Below, piece after piece: positions 1 to 9,306 of a stretch of 64,000 bases of DNA. The DNA is taken from positions 1 through 64,000 of the forward strand of contig JNJD01000008.1 in NCBI GenBank assembly GCA_000702685.1, written 5' to 3'. The notes below the pieces were generated by a model. That model searched no databases, was not told where the DNA came from, and was given only the letters and a program-made list of their open reading frames with translations. The position numbers and the translations under genes were made by a program. Numbering within the stretch: the stretch's first letter is position 1; each line of letters starts with the position of its first letter. Source of the DNA: Lachnospiraceae bacterium AC2028 (GTDB taxonomy: Bacteria > Bacillota > Clostridia > Lachnospirales > Lachnospiraceae).

Positions 1-296
1 TTATGGCTTGGCTGATCGTCTTCTTTAAAGGCAAAGGTGCTGAACTGAAAAATACTGATTCCAAAGAACTTGTATTCATAGCTCTGTCCGGGATTGCCAC
101 AGGCGCATCATGGCTCTGTTACTATTACTCCATACAGAACGGCGTCGTCAGCGTTGTCGTACCGATCGATAAGCTCAGCATTATCGTTTCCGTCGCTTTT
201 TCCTATTTCGTATTCAAAGAAAAGTTGAGCAGAAAGGCGTTTGCCGGGTTGATTCTGATCGTTGTCGGCACTTTGGCGATGGCGATCTGGGCATAG
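1..296 (+). CDS. EamA/DMT-family transporter, 3' part only
   Basis: The last 97 or so codons of a multi-pass membrane protein; the 5' part is off the left edge. Hydrophobic segments alternate with short loops, and the final hairpin, with the pattern FVFKEKLSRKAFAG then a glycine-rich hydrophobic helix ending in AMAIWA, is typical of the second EamA repeat of drug/metabolite exporters. It probably sits in the cytoplasmic membrane; substrate unknown. It stops at a TAG about 90 bases before a terminator that opens the conjugative element, so it is most likely chromosomal flank rather than element DNA. The ATG at 3 is probably internal. Confidence 0.7.
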   Translation, partial: MAWLIVFFKGKGAELKNTDSKELVFIALSGIATGASWLCYYYSIQNGVVSVVVPIDKLSIIVSVAFSYFVFKEKLSRKAFAGLILIVVGTLAMAIWA

Positions 297-388
297 GAAA
301 CAAATAACGGCAAATTCAAGTTGTAGAGATAATGTTAGCGCGTTATATTGGAAGTTAATTTTGTACAGTATATAGTTTTAGCACCCTT

Positions 389-420
389 GCGGTGGAGAGA
401 AATCTCCACCGCTTTTTTTT
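389..420 (+). terminator. Rho-independent terminator at left end of the element
   Basis: A perfect 10-bp stem (GCGGTGGAGA with TCTCCACCGC) closed by a GAAA tetraloop and followed by eight T. It lies only 25 bases before the start of the first element gene, so it may act as an attenuator or insulate the conjugation operon from the upstream transporter. Confidence 0.85.
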
Positions 421-445
421 ATTTCTAAACCAAAGGAGGAATTTT

Positions 446-802
446 ATGAGAACCGTTACTTTACCTGATGTGGATAAGCTTCCTAAGATCAGATCTTTTG
501 ATCTGTCACAAGCTAATTGCGATTATTTGAGACTTCTTGAAGATATGGGATTATCAAACATTTCAAAAGAGGAAATAACAGAACTTCAAAAGCTTATCGC
601 TAATGTGCTTGAGGAACTGGCTGATAAATACTGTGATGCAGCTATTTCTGATTATCACGGCGGAAAAATAGAACGGATTGAAGATGCTCCAATGTATAGG
701 AATCCTGATGGAAAAATCATTGTTAATGAACTTCCTGATGATAGTACAAAGTGGATTTTCTTTGTGGCATGGCTGAACATGCAACTAATTTCAATTGAAT
801 AA
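446..802 (+). CDS. Small ICE protein of unknown function
   Basis: Encodes 118 residues and is the first gene of the conjugation module. The ATG at 446 is preceded by AAAGGAGGA at a good distance; the longer reading frame from 392 would begin inside the terminator and is rejected. The protein is acidic, mostly helical in composition, with no signal peptide, membrane segment or motif I recognise. Its place directly before PcfB suggests a cytoplasmic accessory or regulatory role in transfer, which is inference only. Confidence 0.65.
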   Translation: MRTVTLPDVDKLPKIRSFDLSQANCDYLRLLEDMGLSNISKEEITELQKLIANVLEELADKYCDAAISDYHGGKIERIEDAPMYRNPDGKIIVNELPDDSTKWIFFVAWLNMQLISIE

Positions 803-825
803 CTTTTGGACTGGCGGACCAAAAG
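803..825. repeat. Inverted repeat, CTTTTGG...CCAAAAG type
   Basis: CTTTTGGAC and its near complement at GACCAAAAG flank a short GC-rich centre, between the first gene and pcfB. A closely similar motif recurs at 55167-55184 and 55338-55357 near the other end of the element, where one copy overlaps a promoter -35. It could be an operator of an element-encoded regulator. Confidence 0.45.
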
Positions 826-840
826 CAGAAAGGAGGTCAG

Positions 841-1329
841 ATGGAAGAAGAGGTTAATCAGAAAATCGTATCGCTGACATTCAGGACCGGAAAGGTCACT
901 GCAAGTGTGCTTGCCAGAGCTATGAAGGATTTCCTGGATAGCCAAAAAGTAAAACCGCATAAACATGCTCATGGAAAACAGTCCTTCAGACAGCTAATGG
1001 AACAGAATGCCGGAGCAACAAATATCGAAGTTGATAAGAGTGATATCAGATCATTCGAGAAGGTTGCCCGGAAATATCATATTGATTTTGCTTTGAAGAA
1101 GGATAAGACCGTAGATCCTCCGAAGTATCTGGTTTTCTTCAAGAGTCGTGATCAGGGCGCGATGGAGATGGCATTCAAGGAATTTATTAAATCGCATGAA
1201 AAGAGTAATGAACGAAAATCGTTTAATCAGATCCTGAAAGAACATAAGGAGAAGGCGGCTGAACTTAATCAGAAACGTCAGCAGACCAGACATCATGACA
1301 GACACAGACACAGGGAGCAGAGTTTATAA
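841..1329 (+). CDS. PcfB family protein (DUF3801)
   Basis: 162 residues. The opening MEEEVNQKIVSLTFRTGKVT and the later region with FEKVARKYHIDFALKKD and YLVFFKSRDQGAMEMAFKEF follow the PcfB/DUF3801 pattern. PcfB-type proteins accompany the coupling ATPase in Gram-positive conjugation systems (pCF10, Tn1549-like elements) and are thought to help load relaxosome DNA. The C-terminal 30 residues are Lys/His/Arg-rich. A strong AAAGGAGG lies just before the ATG, and the stop abuts the VirD4 start, so the two are translationally coupled. Confidence 0.85.
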   Translation: MEEEVNQKIVSLTFRTGKVTASVLARAMKDFLDSQKVKPHKHAHGKQSFRQLMEQNAGATNIEVDKSDIRSFEKVARKYHIDFALKKDKTVDPPKYLVFFKSRDQGAMEMAFKEFIKSHEKSNERKSFNQILKEHKEKAAELNQKRQQTRHHDRHRHREQSL

Positions 1330-3378
1330 ATGAAAACAGATAATATATCTATCCGGCCAAGGGATGAGCCTGAAACAAATAATTCACGGAAGACTGCAGA
1401 TAAAGTAAAGCCTGCAACAACCGGAAATCATAAATCTGGTGATCAGAAACACCTGAAGAGCGTACCACAGAAGGGAAAGAAACAAGGGAAATCAACTACT
1501 CAGAGGAAAATGTCCCGGCAAACCACTCCCCGCAGTGGAAAAACTCATAGCGGAAAGGCTGATACTAAGATGAATCCATTGGAGCAGGCTTTTACCAAAT
1601 TGGCCAAAGCCTATGTGAAAAAAGGCGGTGCAAAGCTCCTGAAACAGTATTTCCCATATCTGATCTCTGCGTATTTCGGAAATATGATAGGGCATGCTTA
1701 CAGGCTTGCTGAAGCACCGGACTTTTTTAACAAGCTGATGTATATGTGTTCGCATACTGAGAACTTTAAGATACTTCCCGGATTTCATCCTTTTGATCTC
1801 TTAATAGGACTTATCACGGGCATCGGGATGTTTTTTATAGTTTGGTACAGGAGAAAGAACGCAAAGAAATTCAGAAACGGATTTGAGTATGGAAGCGCAA
1901 GGTGGGGGACCGAAAAGGATATCACACCGTTCATGGATGAGGAAGATTTTTATAACAATGTCATCCTTACCCAGACAGAGAGGATCATCATGAATGGTTT
2001 TCCTAAAGGACCGGAATATGACCGAAACCGCAATGTCCTGATCATCGGAGGATCAGGCAGCGGAAAGACCAGATTCTTTGTAAAACCCAACCTAATGCAG
2101 CTCCATTCAAGCTATATCATAACGGATCCGAAAGGCACGCTCATTGGCCAGACCGGGCGTATGTTCCTGAACGCGGGATATAAGATTAAAGTGCTAAACA
2201 CGATCAATTTCAAAAAATCGATGCACTATAATCCCTTCGCTTATATCCACAGTGAGAAGGACATACTTACGTTTGTGAATACGCTTATAGCAAATACCAA
2301 GGGTGAAGGCCAGCAGTCTTCCGAGGATTTCTGGACAAAAGCGGAGGCACTGCTTTATCAGGCATATATCGGATATATCTATTATGAATGTGTCGAAGAG
2401 GAGCAGAACTTCAAAACACTTATAGACATGTTGGATGCATCGGAAACCAGGGAAGATGATGAAAATTATGAAAATGCGATCGATCTTATCTTTAAGGAAC
2501 TCGAAGAACTGGAACCGGATCACTTTGCGGTAAGACAATATGCCAAATATAAGATGGCCGCCGGCAAAACGAGTAAGAGCATTTTGATATCATGCGGTGC
2601 AAGGCTTGCTCCATTTGATATAAAGGAGCTTAGGGAACTGACCGATTATGATGAAATGGATCTTGATAAAGCCGGTGAAAAGAAAACCGTAATGTATCTG
2701 ATAATGTCCGATACGAACAAGACATTCAATTTTATTCTCGCATTGTTGCAGAGCCAGATGTTCAATATCCTCTGTGAGAGTGCGGATGATAAGCACGGAG
2801 GAGAGCTGCCGGTCCCGGTAAGATTTATTCTCGATGAGTTTGCAAATATAGGTCAGATACCGAACTTTGAAGTGCTGATCTCAACGATACGAAGCAGAGG
2901 AGTCTCTGCTTCTATTATTTTGCAGTCAAAATCACAGCTCAAGGCACTATATAAGGACCATGCCGAAACAATCATCAATAACTGTGATTCGAAGATCTTC
3001 CTGGGAAGCAGCGAGGCAACGACTCTTAAGGAACTGTCGGAACAGCTCGGCAAAGAAACCATCGATATGTATAACACGACCGATACAAAGGGAATGTCTC
3101 CCACATACGGGGTTACATATCAGAAGACCGGCAAGGAGCTTATGAGTCAGGATGAGATTGCAGTAATGAACGGGGGAGAATGCATATTGCAGCTTCGAGG
3201 TGTAAGACCGTTCAGATCCAAGAAATATGACATAACCAAGCATCCGAGATATAAGGAACTTTCGGATTATAACAAAAAGTACACGTTTGATGTTGAGTCA
3301 TATCTTTCAACCAGACTTCGTATGAAGAAAGATGATCAGGTTGAAGTTTATGATCTCGGCACCATACCTAACAAATAA
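1330..3378 (+). CDS. Type IV coupling ATPase, VirD4/TraG family
   Basis: 682 residues. A basic N-terminal tail of about 95 residues is followed by two membrane segments (about 107-125 and 153-173), then the cytoplasmic ATPase. Walker A is GGSGSGKTR at about 240 and Walker B is FILDEFAN at about 500, followed by the family signature ILQSKSQL. It should couple the relaxase-DNA complex to the mating channel. It follows pcfB with no spacer and is followed by the Maff2 gene after 26 bases. The long Lys/Thr-rich N-terminal extension is unusual next to shorter TraG homologues. Confidence 0.93.
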   Translation: MKTDNISIRPRDEPETNNSRKTADKVKPATTGNHKSGDQKHLKSVPQKGKKQGKSTTQRKMSRQTTPRSGKTHSGKADTKMNPLEQAFTKLAKAYVKKGGAKLLKQYFPYLISAYFGNMIGHAYRLAEAPDFFNKLMYMCSHTENFKILPGFHPFDLLIGLITGIGMFFIVWYRRKNAKKFRNGFEYGSARWGTEKDITPFMDEEDFYNNVILTQTERIIMNGFPKGPEYDRNRNVLIIGGSGSGKTRFFVKPNLMQLHSSYIITDPKGTLIGQTGRMFLNAGYKIKVLNTINFKKSMHYNPFAYIHSEKDILTFVNTLIANTKGEGQQSSEDFWTKAEALLYQAYIGYIYYECVEEEQNFKTLIDMLDASETREDDENYENAIDLIFKELEELEPDHFAVRQYAKYKMAAGKTSKSILISCGARLAPFDIKELRELTDYDEMDLDKAGEKKTVMYLIMSDTNKTFNFILALLQSQMFNILCESADDKHGGELPVPVRFILDEFANIGQIPNFEVLISTIRSRGVSASIILQSKSQLKALYKDHAETIINNCDSKIFLGSSEATTLKELSEQLGKETIDMYNTTDTKGMSPTYGVTYQKTGKELMSQDEIAVMNGGECILQLRGVRPFRSKKYDITKHPRYKELSDYNKKYTFDVESYLSTRLRMKKDDQVEVYDLGTIPNK

Positions 3379-3404
3379 TTAAACATTTCGAAAGGAGTAA
3401 ATTC

Positions 3405-3620
3405 ATGACCTTCTTTTCAACAGCTATCGACGGGCTAAAGCTCGTCATTACGGCGATGGGCGCCGGTATTTCAGTATGGGGAATCGTTAATCTGCTTGAG
3501 GCATACGGCAGCGATAATGCCGGAAACAAGAGCCAGGGAATCAAGCAGCTCATGGCGGGTGGAGGTATTGTAATCATTGCCCAGACGGTCATCCCGCAGC
3601 TTGCAAACCTGTTCTCGTAG
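3405..3620 (+). CDS. Maff2-family small membrane protein
   Basis: 71 residues with two hydrophobic segments (about 9-30 and 49-68) linked by a polar loop with GSDNAGNKSQGIKQL. The sequence matches the Maff2 family that sits between VirD4 and the VirB6-like gene in Tn1549-type elements. Its size and layout resemble VirB2/TrbC pilin-like subunits, so a channel-forming role in the mating pore is likely. The start has a clear GAAAGGAG site. Only 8 bases separate it from the next gene. Confidence 0.85.
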   Translation: MTFFSTAIDGLKLVITAMGAGISVWGIVNLLEAYGSDNAGNKSQGIKQLMAGGGIVIIAQTVIPQLANLFS

Positions 3621-3628
3621 GGTTTTGA

Positions 3629-4501
3629 ATGGACGCTATTGTCGATTCAATATCACAGTTTATAAAGGATCTGCTTGCAGGATGGGTCATGTCTAACCTC
3701 GAAGGGATGTTTACAGATGTCAATGACAAAGTAGACACGATATCCGGAGAGGTTAGCCTGACTCCGGCAACATGGAACGCAAGTATCTTTTCCATGATAG
3801 AGAACCTGTCCGATAATGTCATAATCCCTATCGCAGGGATCATCATCACATATGTTCTGTGTTATGAACTTATCTCCATGGTCATCGACAAAAACAACAT
3901 GCATGATTACGATGCCGGAATGTTCTTCAAATACATTTTCAAGGCATGCATCGCGGTCATGCTACTTAGCCGGGTATCTGATATCGTTCTTGCGGTATTT
4001 GATGTCGGGTCATATATGGTATCGGAAGCATCCAGTGCCATAACGGATTCGACGGAGATAAATGTCGGGACCACGATACAGGATATGTTCACAGCGCAGC
4101 TATCTACCATGGATGCCGGAGATCTTGTAGGACTGGGCATAGAGACCATGTTCTGCACATTCTGCATGAAGATCATGTCCGTACTTATAACCGTCATATT
4201 GTACGGAAGAATGATTGAGATATACCTTTATGTTTCTGTGGCACCGGTTCCATTTGCAACGATCACCAACAGAGAGTGGGGAAGCATCGGGACCAATTAT
4301 ATAAAAGGATGTATCGCACTTGCCTTCCAGGGATTTTTCATAATGGTCTGCGTGGGAATATACGCTGCACTTGTCAGTTCGATATCCCTTTCGACAGATC
4401 TACATTCCGCCCTGTGGCAGGTGATGGCTTATACTGTAGTGCTATGTTTTACGATGTTCAAGACAGGATCACTTGCCAAGAGCATCATGAACGCACATTA
4501 A
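3629..4501 (+). CDS. VirB6/TrbL-like channel protein of the conjugation machine
   Basis: 290 residues with about five hydrophobic stretches (roughly 50-75, 95-118, 170-192, 226-250 and 262-280). An N-terminal amphipathic region precedes the first one. The order after Maff2 and before PrgI, and the polytopic layout, fit the VirB6/TrbL-like proteins of Gram-positive type IV secretion. It should form part of the inner-membrane channel. The stop is followed after 10 bases by the PrgI gene, with AAGGAGG in between. Confidence 0.85.
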   Translation: MDAIVDSISQFIKDLLAGWVMSNLEGMFTDVNDKVDTISGEVSLTPATWNASIFSMIENLSDNVIIPIAGIIITYVLCYELISMVIDKNNMHDYDAGMFFKYIFKACIAVMLLSRVSDIVLAVFDVGSYMVSEASSAITDSTEINVGTTIQDMFTAQLSTMDAGDLVGLGIETMFCTFCMKIMSVLITVILYGRMIEIYLYVSVAPVPFATITNREWGSIGTNYIKGCIALAFQGFFIMVCVGIYAALVSSISLSTDLHSALWQVMAYTVVLCFTMFKTGSLAKSIMNAH

Positions 4502-4511
4502 GGAGGAACAG

Positions 4512-4931
4512 ATGGCAGCACCATCAGAAGTATTAAAGGATCCGAAGGATATAAAGCAGAAATTCATAGGAAGTTTTACCAAGAGACAGTTCATCTGTTT
4601 CTCCCTGGCTGCGATAGCAGGAGTTCCGTTTTATTTCATGACAAGAAAGACTCTCGGCACGGATGCGGCAGCACTGCTCATGATGGCGATAATGCTCCCG
4701 TTCTTTTTCTTTGCGATATACGAGAAGGAGGGAGTGCCTGCAGAAAAGCTTTTGTTCCAGATGGTAAATATGAACTTTATCCGTGCAGGCATAAGGGATT
4801 ATAAATCCACGACCAAATATGATGAGGAGAAGAGGATAGAAAAAATGAAGAAGGAGGTGGAAGCACTTGAAGCAAAAAGAGGTAAGTGGAAGGAAAGCGC
4901 AAAAAGCAGTTTTAAAAAGATCCATCATTGA
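4512..4931 (+). CDS. PrgI family protein
   Basis: 139 residues. It starts with a conserved cytoplasmic segment (VLKDPKDIKQKFIGSFTKRQ), then two close membrane helices (about 27-45 and 52-70), and a charged C-terminal coiled-coil region. This is the standard PrgI pattern, the VirB3-like partner of VirB4 in conjugative systems of Firmicutes. Its 3' end overlaps the VirB4 start by 65 bases, which points to coupled translation of the two partners. Confidence 0.88.
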   Translation: MAAPSEVLKDPKDIKQKFIGSFTKRQFICFSLAAIAGVPFYFMTRKTLGTDAAALLMMAIMLPFFFFAIYEKEGVPAEKLLFQMVNMNFIRAGIRDYKSTTKYDEEKRIEKMKKEVEALEAKRGKWKESAKSSFKKIHH

Positions 4932-7359
4932 ACGGCTTACCGGCCTTACGCTTGAAGAAAACCTCCGACTAAAGGATTTAAAAGATGAATTATCCGGAAA
5001 AAAGAAACCGGATCCCAAAAAACTGAGCGCACAGCAGACCATATGCTATGAAAAGATGTTCAGAAACGGCGTATGCAGGGTGACTAAGGATTATTACACC
5101 AAGATGGTGTGTTATACGGATATCAATTATGCATCGCTTGATGACAGTGAACAGGACAGGCTTTTGAGCAATTATTCCACGCTTCTTAATTCTTTTGATC
5201 CCGGAATACATGCCCAGTTTTTCTTTTTCAACAGAAAAGTACCGGATGGCAGGGTCCGTGACAGATTTGAGATCACCCCGCAGAATGATGAATTCGATGA
5301 TATTAGGGTTGAAATGTCCGGAATGCTCCATGATCTTTTCTCAAATGCAAATGACGGTGTGATAAAGGAAAGATATATAATCCTCGGCACAAAGGCAGAG
5401 AGCCTTTCACAGGCAACAGACATCCTGAATGATGCGGTTGACGGTCTAAAGGATAATCTTGCTGAACTTGGATCCGAGGTGTGGGTTCTTGACGGACAGG
5501 ACAGACTGGAACTTCTTTTTGAATATTTCAACCAGGATTCGGAAGAAGAGTTCCCATATTCCTATGACCAGATAGCGCAGTTCAGAAATTCCACGAAGGA
5601 CTATATAGCACCTGATTATTTCGAGTTCAGAAATCCCAGAAGATACAGGATGGGAAATATCCTGTGTGAGACAAAATATGTGGATATAACATGTTCAAGC
5701 CTTAAGGATGATTTTGTAAGAGATCTCCTTGCCATCAATGACAACATATCGTTTTCCTTGCACATTAATAATTATGATTCTGCAGAGGCATTAAAGATCA
5801 TAAAGACAGCACTTACAAATGTGCAGACCAGTAAGATAGATGTCCAGAAGAAGGCTGTCAGGGACGGATATGACATGGATATCCTGCCTTCTGATGTTGT
5901 CACATTTGAAAAAGATTTCATGAAGCTTCGTGACAAACTTGATTCCTCGGATCAGAAGCTTGTCCGCACAACAATGCTGATAACGGTATTTGCCAAAAAC
6001 AAGAGGCATATGATCTCCCTGGAAAAGAAGATTGGCAGATGCATCAAGAAGGCTAACTGCCAGCTGAGGGATCTTTTGTATGTCCAGGAAGCTGCGATGA
6101 ATGCAGCTGCTCCTATCGGGCTCAATGAGATAACAAGGTACAGAAACCTCATAACAGATAATGTTGCCATCATGGAGCCCTTCAATACTATGGAGCTGTG
6201 GCAGGACGGACAGGCATTATATTACGGCAAGAATATCCTTTCGGGATATATGATCCTTGCTGACAGGAAAAACTTAAGAACTCCAAACGGTCTGTTTTTC
6301 GGAAGCCCCGGTTCCGGAAAATCATTTGCAGCTAAAAGAGAGATCCTGCAGACATTCCTGATGACTTTGGACGATATCATAATATGCGATCCCGAAGGAG
6401 AGTATTACCCTTTGGTAAGTGCCCTGGGAGGTGCGGTAATAAGGCTTTCTACTGCATCCACCGATTATCTGAATCCCATGGAGATACAGCTTTCCCATAA
6501 GAACGACAGGGAAGCACTTAAGCTCAAAGCCGATTTCATAATAACCTTCTGTGATCATATCGCCGGAGGCAAATACGGTCTCGGTAATGACGAAAAGGGA
6601 ATCATCGATAAATGCCTTGAGAATATCTATGACAGATTCTTTGAAGATCCGGTTCCTGAGAAGATGCCCATACTCGAAGATCTCTATAACGCACTTATAA
6701 ATTACGAACCCGAGACAGCGGTGACGGAAGAGCTTGCAATCGATGCAAAGAAGAAAGCTGTAAGGATCGCAAACAGCCTGGTGCTTTATGTTCACGGATC
6801 CCAGAACTACTTTAACCACAGATCCACTGTGGATGTAGCAAACAGGATCATATGCTTTGACATAAGAGATCTCGGAGACCAGCTGAAGGAACTCGGAATG
6901 CTCATAGTCCAGGATGCTGTCTGGAACAGGGTATCATCGAACCGTGAGAAGGGGAGAGCGACCAGATATTATTGCGATGAATTCCACTTACTGCTCAAGG
7001 AAAAACAGACCGCAAGGTATTCCGTGGAGATATGGAAGCGTTTCAGAAAATGGGGCGGGATCCCCACAGGACTTACACAGAATGTAAAAGACTTCTTCCA
7101 AAGTGATGAGGTGGAAGGAATATTGTCGAATACAGATTTTATATGTCTTCTCCATCAGAGCACCAAGGACCAGGAAATGCTATATGAGAAATTCAACCTT
7201 TCACAAAGGCAGATAGATGTGGTCACAAATGCATCGTTTGGATGCGGGCTCCTTATATATGATGGAATAGTTATCCCGTTTGAGGACAGATATCCCACGG
7301 ATACGAAGACATATGAGCTGATGAATACAAAACCCAAGGAAGAGGATAAAGATGAGTGA
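4867..7359 (+). CDS. VirB4-like conjugation ATPase
   Basis: 830 residues. Walker A GSPGSGKS is at about 479-486 and Walker B YYCDEFHLLL at about 702, with RFRKWGGIPTGLTQN after it, the typical VirB4/TraE order. It powers assembly and transport through the mating channel. I chose the TTG at 4867 because a strong AAGGAGGTGG lies six bases upstream, inside the PrgI gene; the next in-frame ATG would remove part of the N-terminal region. The stop overlaps the next start by 8 bases. Confidence 0.93.
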   Translation: MKQKEVSGRKAQKAVLKRSIIERLTGLTLEENLRLKDLKDELSGKKKPDPKKLSAQQTICYEKMFRNGVCRVTKDYYTKMVCYTDINYASLDDSEQDRLLSNYSTLLNSFDPGIHAQFFFFNRKVPDGRVRDRFEITPQNDEFDDIRVEMSGMLHDLFSNANDGVIKERYIILGTKAESLSQATDILNDAVDGLKDNLAELGSEVWVLDGQDRLELLFEYFNQDSEEEFPYSYDQIAQFRNSTKDYIAPDYFEFRNPRRYRMGNILCETKYVDITCSSLKDDFVRDLLAINDNISFSLHINNYDSAEALKIIKTALTNVQTSKIDVQKKAVRDGYDMDILPSDVVTFEKDFMKLRDKLDSSDQKLVRTTMLITVFAKNKRHMISLEKKIGRCIKKANCQLRDLLYVQEAAMNAAAPIGLNEITRYRNLITDNVAIMEPFNTMELWQDGQALYYGKNILSGYMILADRKNLRTPNGLFFGSPGSGKSFAAKREILQTFLMTLDDIIICDPEGEYYPLVSALGGAVIRLSTASTDYLNPMEIQLSHKNDREALKLKADFIITFCDHIAGGKYGLGNDEKGIIDKCLENIYDRFFEDPVPEKMPILEDLYNALINYEPETAVTEELAIDAKKKAVRIANSLVLYVHGSQNYFNHRSTVDVANRIICFDIRDLGDQLKELGMLIVQDAVWNRVSSNREKGRATRYYCDEFHLLLKEKQTARYSVEIWKRFRKWGGIPTGLTQNVKDFFQSDEVEGILSNTDFICLLHQSTKDQEMLYEKFNLSQRQIDVVTNASFGCGLLIYDGIVIPFEDRYPTDTKTYELMNTKPKEEDKDE

Positions 7360-9013
7360 GAGCAGATCGGATAAGGGATCCGGTCCCAGTAATAAAAAAC
7401 TGAACAGAGCACAGAAGAGGTATGAACGTGCCAGGAGGGATACTGAAAGAGCGCAGAACCGGGTTCCACATAATACAAGAATCGTTATTGAAAGACAATT
7501 TGATGAGGAAACAGGCAAAACTTCAAGGCGATTAACTACCACGCAGGTTTTAAAAAAACGCCGCAGACAGACTCCACTTCAAAAGGCTGTAAGAAAATCA
7601 TTTATGGAGGGCCGGTATTATGTCCATGGTAAGATCTCAGAAAATGAGCAGGATAATGCAGGTCTTGAAGCTGCCCATAAGGCGGAGGAGGCCGGTGAAG
7701 ATGTTTTAAGATTTGTAAGGGTAAACAGAAGAGACAGGACATCCCAGAGAAAACGGGAACTTGAAAAGGCTAGGTACCGTGAACGCCGTGCAGAGGGTGA
7801 ATACAGATACCGGAAATATCTGGATGATAATCCGGATGTCAGTGAAAAGATGGCCCGCAAAAAGATACAGAAGGAGCAGGTCAAAAAACATTATGCAAGA
7901 TTGTTCCGTAAAAGAGCCAAGGAGACAAAGCAGGCAGCAGAAACAACAACCAAAGCTACACAAAAGACAATAATCATAGCCAAAAAACTGGCGGAGATAG
8001 CAAGAGACCATGCCGTAGGGATAGGTGCATTAACAGGCGGAGGTCTCTTTTTTATGCTCATAACTTCGATGATATCAAGCTGCGGTGCGATGCTCGGGAG
8101 CGGTACCACGACCATAATGGCCGGAGCATATCAGAGCATGCCCACAGATATCGATGCTGCAGAGGATTCCATGAAGCTGAAGGAGATGTATCTGCAGAAT
8201 GATATCAATGATACCGAGACGGTTTATCCCGGATATGACGAATACGTATACAACATTGGACATATCGGACATGACCCGTTCACGCTTGTTAACTATCTTT
8301 CCGCAGTATACGGCATTTTCACTTCCTGGGATGTTGAAACAGATGTCCAGACTCTTTTTGATGAGATGTATACCCTGACATTTACCCCGTCGGAAGAAAC
8401 AAGGACAAGAACGGTTACGACCGTAACACCGGGTGATATGCCGGGTGAAGACATCGTTACAAGCGAAGAAGAGGAATATACCGTATCGATCATGACAGTT
8501 ACTCTTACAGTAAAGCCTCTGGAGGATATCGTTAATGAAAAACTGGCCGGAAATGATGAGGCGCAGGCTCTTTATCAGACATACGGAGTGACCCGCGGGG
8601 CGCTGCAGAGATTCTGGTCGCCCCTAAATCTCGACTGGGAAAGCAGAATCTCCTGCTATTACGGTTACAGGGTTCATCCGATATCCGGAGAAAACCAGTT
8701 CCACAGAGGACTTGATATCGCAGTCCCTGAAGGGACGGAACTGATGGCGGCAATGGACGGAACCGTAATGTATGCCCGGTATGATGACAGCTATGGCAAT
8801 TACATTGTCATCACGGATGAGAACGGATACAGCGTACGGTATGCCCATATGAGTAGCTTGTCTGTAAGTGAAGGACAGACTGTAACACATGGAGACCTGG
8901 TCGGATACAGCGGCAATACCGGAGGAAGTACAGGACCGCATCTGCATCTCGAATGTACATATGGGGCAGATTACTATAATCCGATCTTTTACTTTATGAA
9001 TGGCAGCGGATGA
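7352..9013 (+). CDS. M23 peptidoglycan hydrolase of the conjugation module
   Basis: 553 residues. Residues 1-215 are highly charged and likely cytoplasmic. A glycine-rich membrane helix lies at about 218-247, then an extracellular region, and a C-terminal LytM/M23 domain with the zinc ligands in FHRGLD (about 451-457) and HLHLE (about 530). It should open the cell wall for the mating channel, the VirB1-like task. Many Tn1549-type elements use a CHAP/NlpC protein here, so the M23 domain is a variation. It overlaps VirB4 by 8 bases. Confidence 0.88.
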   Translation: MSESRSDKGSGPSNKKLNRAQKRYERARRDTERAQNRVPHNTRIVIERQFDEETGKTSRRLTTTQVLKKRRRQTPLQKAVRKSFMEGRYYVHGKISENEQDNAGLEAAHKAEEAGEDVLRFVRVNRRDRTSQRKRELEKARYRERRAEGEYRYRKYLDDNPDVSEKMARKKIQKEQVKKHYARLFRKRAKETKQAAETTTKATQKTIIIAKKLAEIARDHAVGIGALTGGGLFFMLITSMISSCGAMLGSGTTTIMAGAYQSMPTDIDAAEDSMKLKEMYLQNDINDTETVYPGYDEYVYNIGHIGHDPFTLVNYLSAVYGIFTSWDVETDVQTLFDEMYTLTFTPSEETRTRTVTTVTPGDMPGEDIVTSEEEEYTVSIMTVTLTVKPLEDIVNEKLAGNDEAQALYQTYGVTRGALQRFWSPLNLDWESRISCYYGYRVHPISGENQFHRGLDIAVPEGTELMAAMDGTVMYARYDDSYGNYIVITDENGYSVRYAHMSSLSVSEGQTVTHGDLVGYSGNTGGSTGPHLHLECTYGADYYNPIFYFMNGSG

Positions 9014-9024
9014 AAGGAGGATAC

Positions 9025-9306
9025 ATGAAAGGCGAAAAAATGGATGAGCTCATCGGCAAACTGGAAGCTGAGAAAGCTGAATATAACCGGAAGATGGATG
9101 AGAAGATATCCGAGATGAAGGGAAAAAGACAGCTGGAGATATCCGCCAGCGGCTGGAAACATCTGGAACGGATCCATGTAGATCCGATGCAGTTTTGGAA
9201 GCTGGTTGAAAAAGCAACCAAAGAACAGGCACAGCTGGCTATGAAAGCACTTGATGTAAGTGATGATAAGGAGGAGATAACAAAAAATGAAACAGTTACC
9301 ACTTAA
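9025..9306 (+). CDS. DUF4315-like coiled-coil protein
   Basis: 93 residues, highly charged and predicted coiled coil over the first half. Placement between the cell-wall hydrolase and the DUF4366 gene matches DUF4315 proteins of related elements, though similarity is in style more than in a fixed motif. The ATG at 9025 has AAAGGAGG six bases upstream; the ATG at 9010 overlaps that site and is less likely. The 3' end overlaps the next gene by 20 bases. Confidence 0.6.
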   Translation: MKGEKMDELIGKLEAEKAEYNRKMDEKISEMKGKRQLEISASGWKHLERIHVDPMQFWKLVEKATKEQAQLAMKALDVSDDKEEITKNETVTT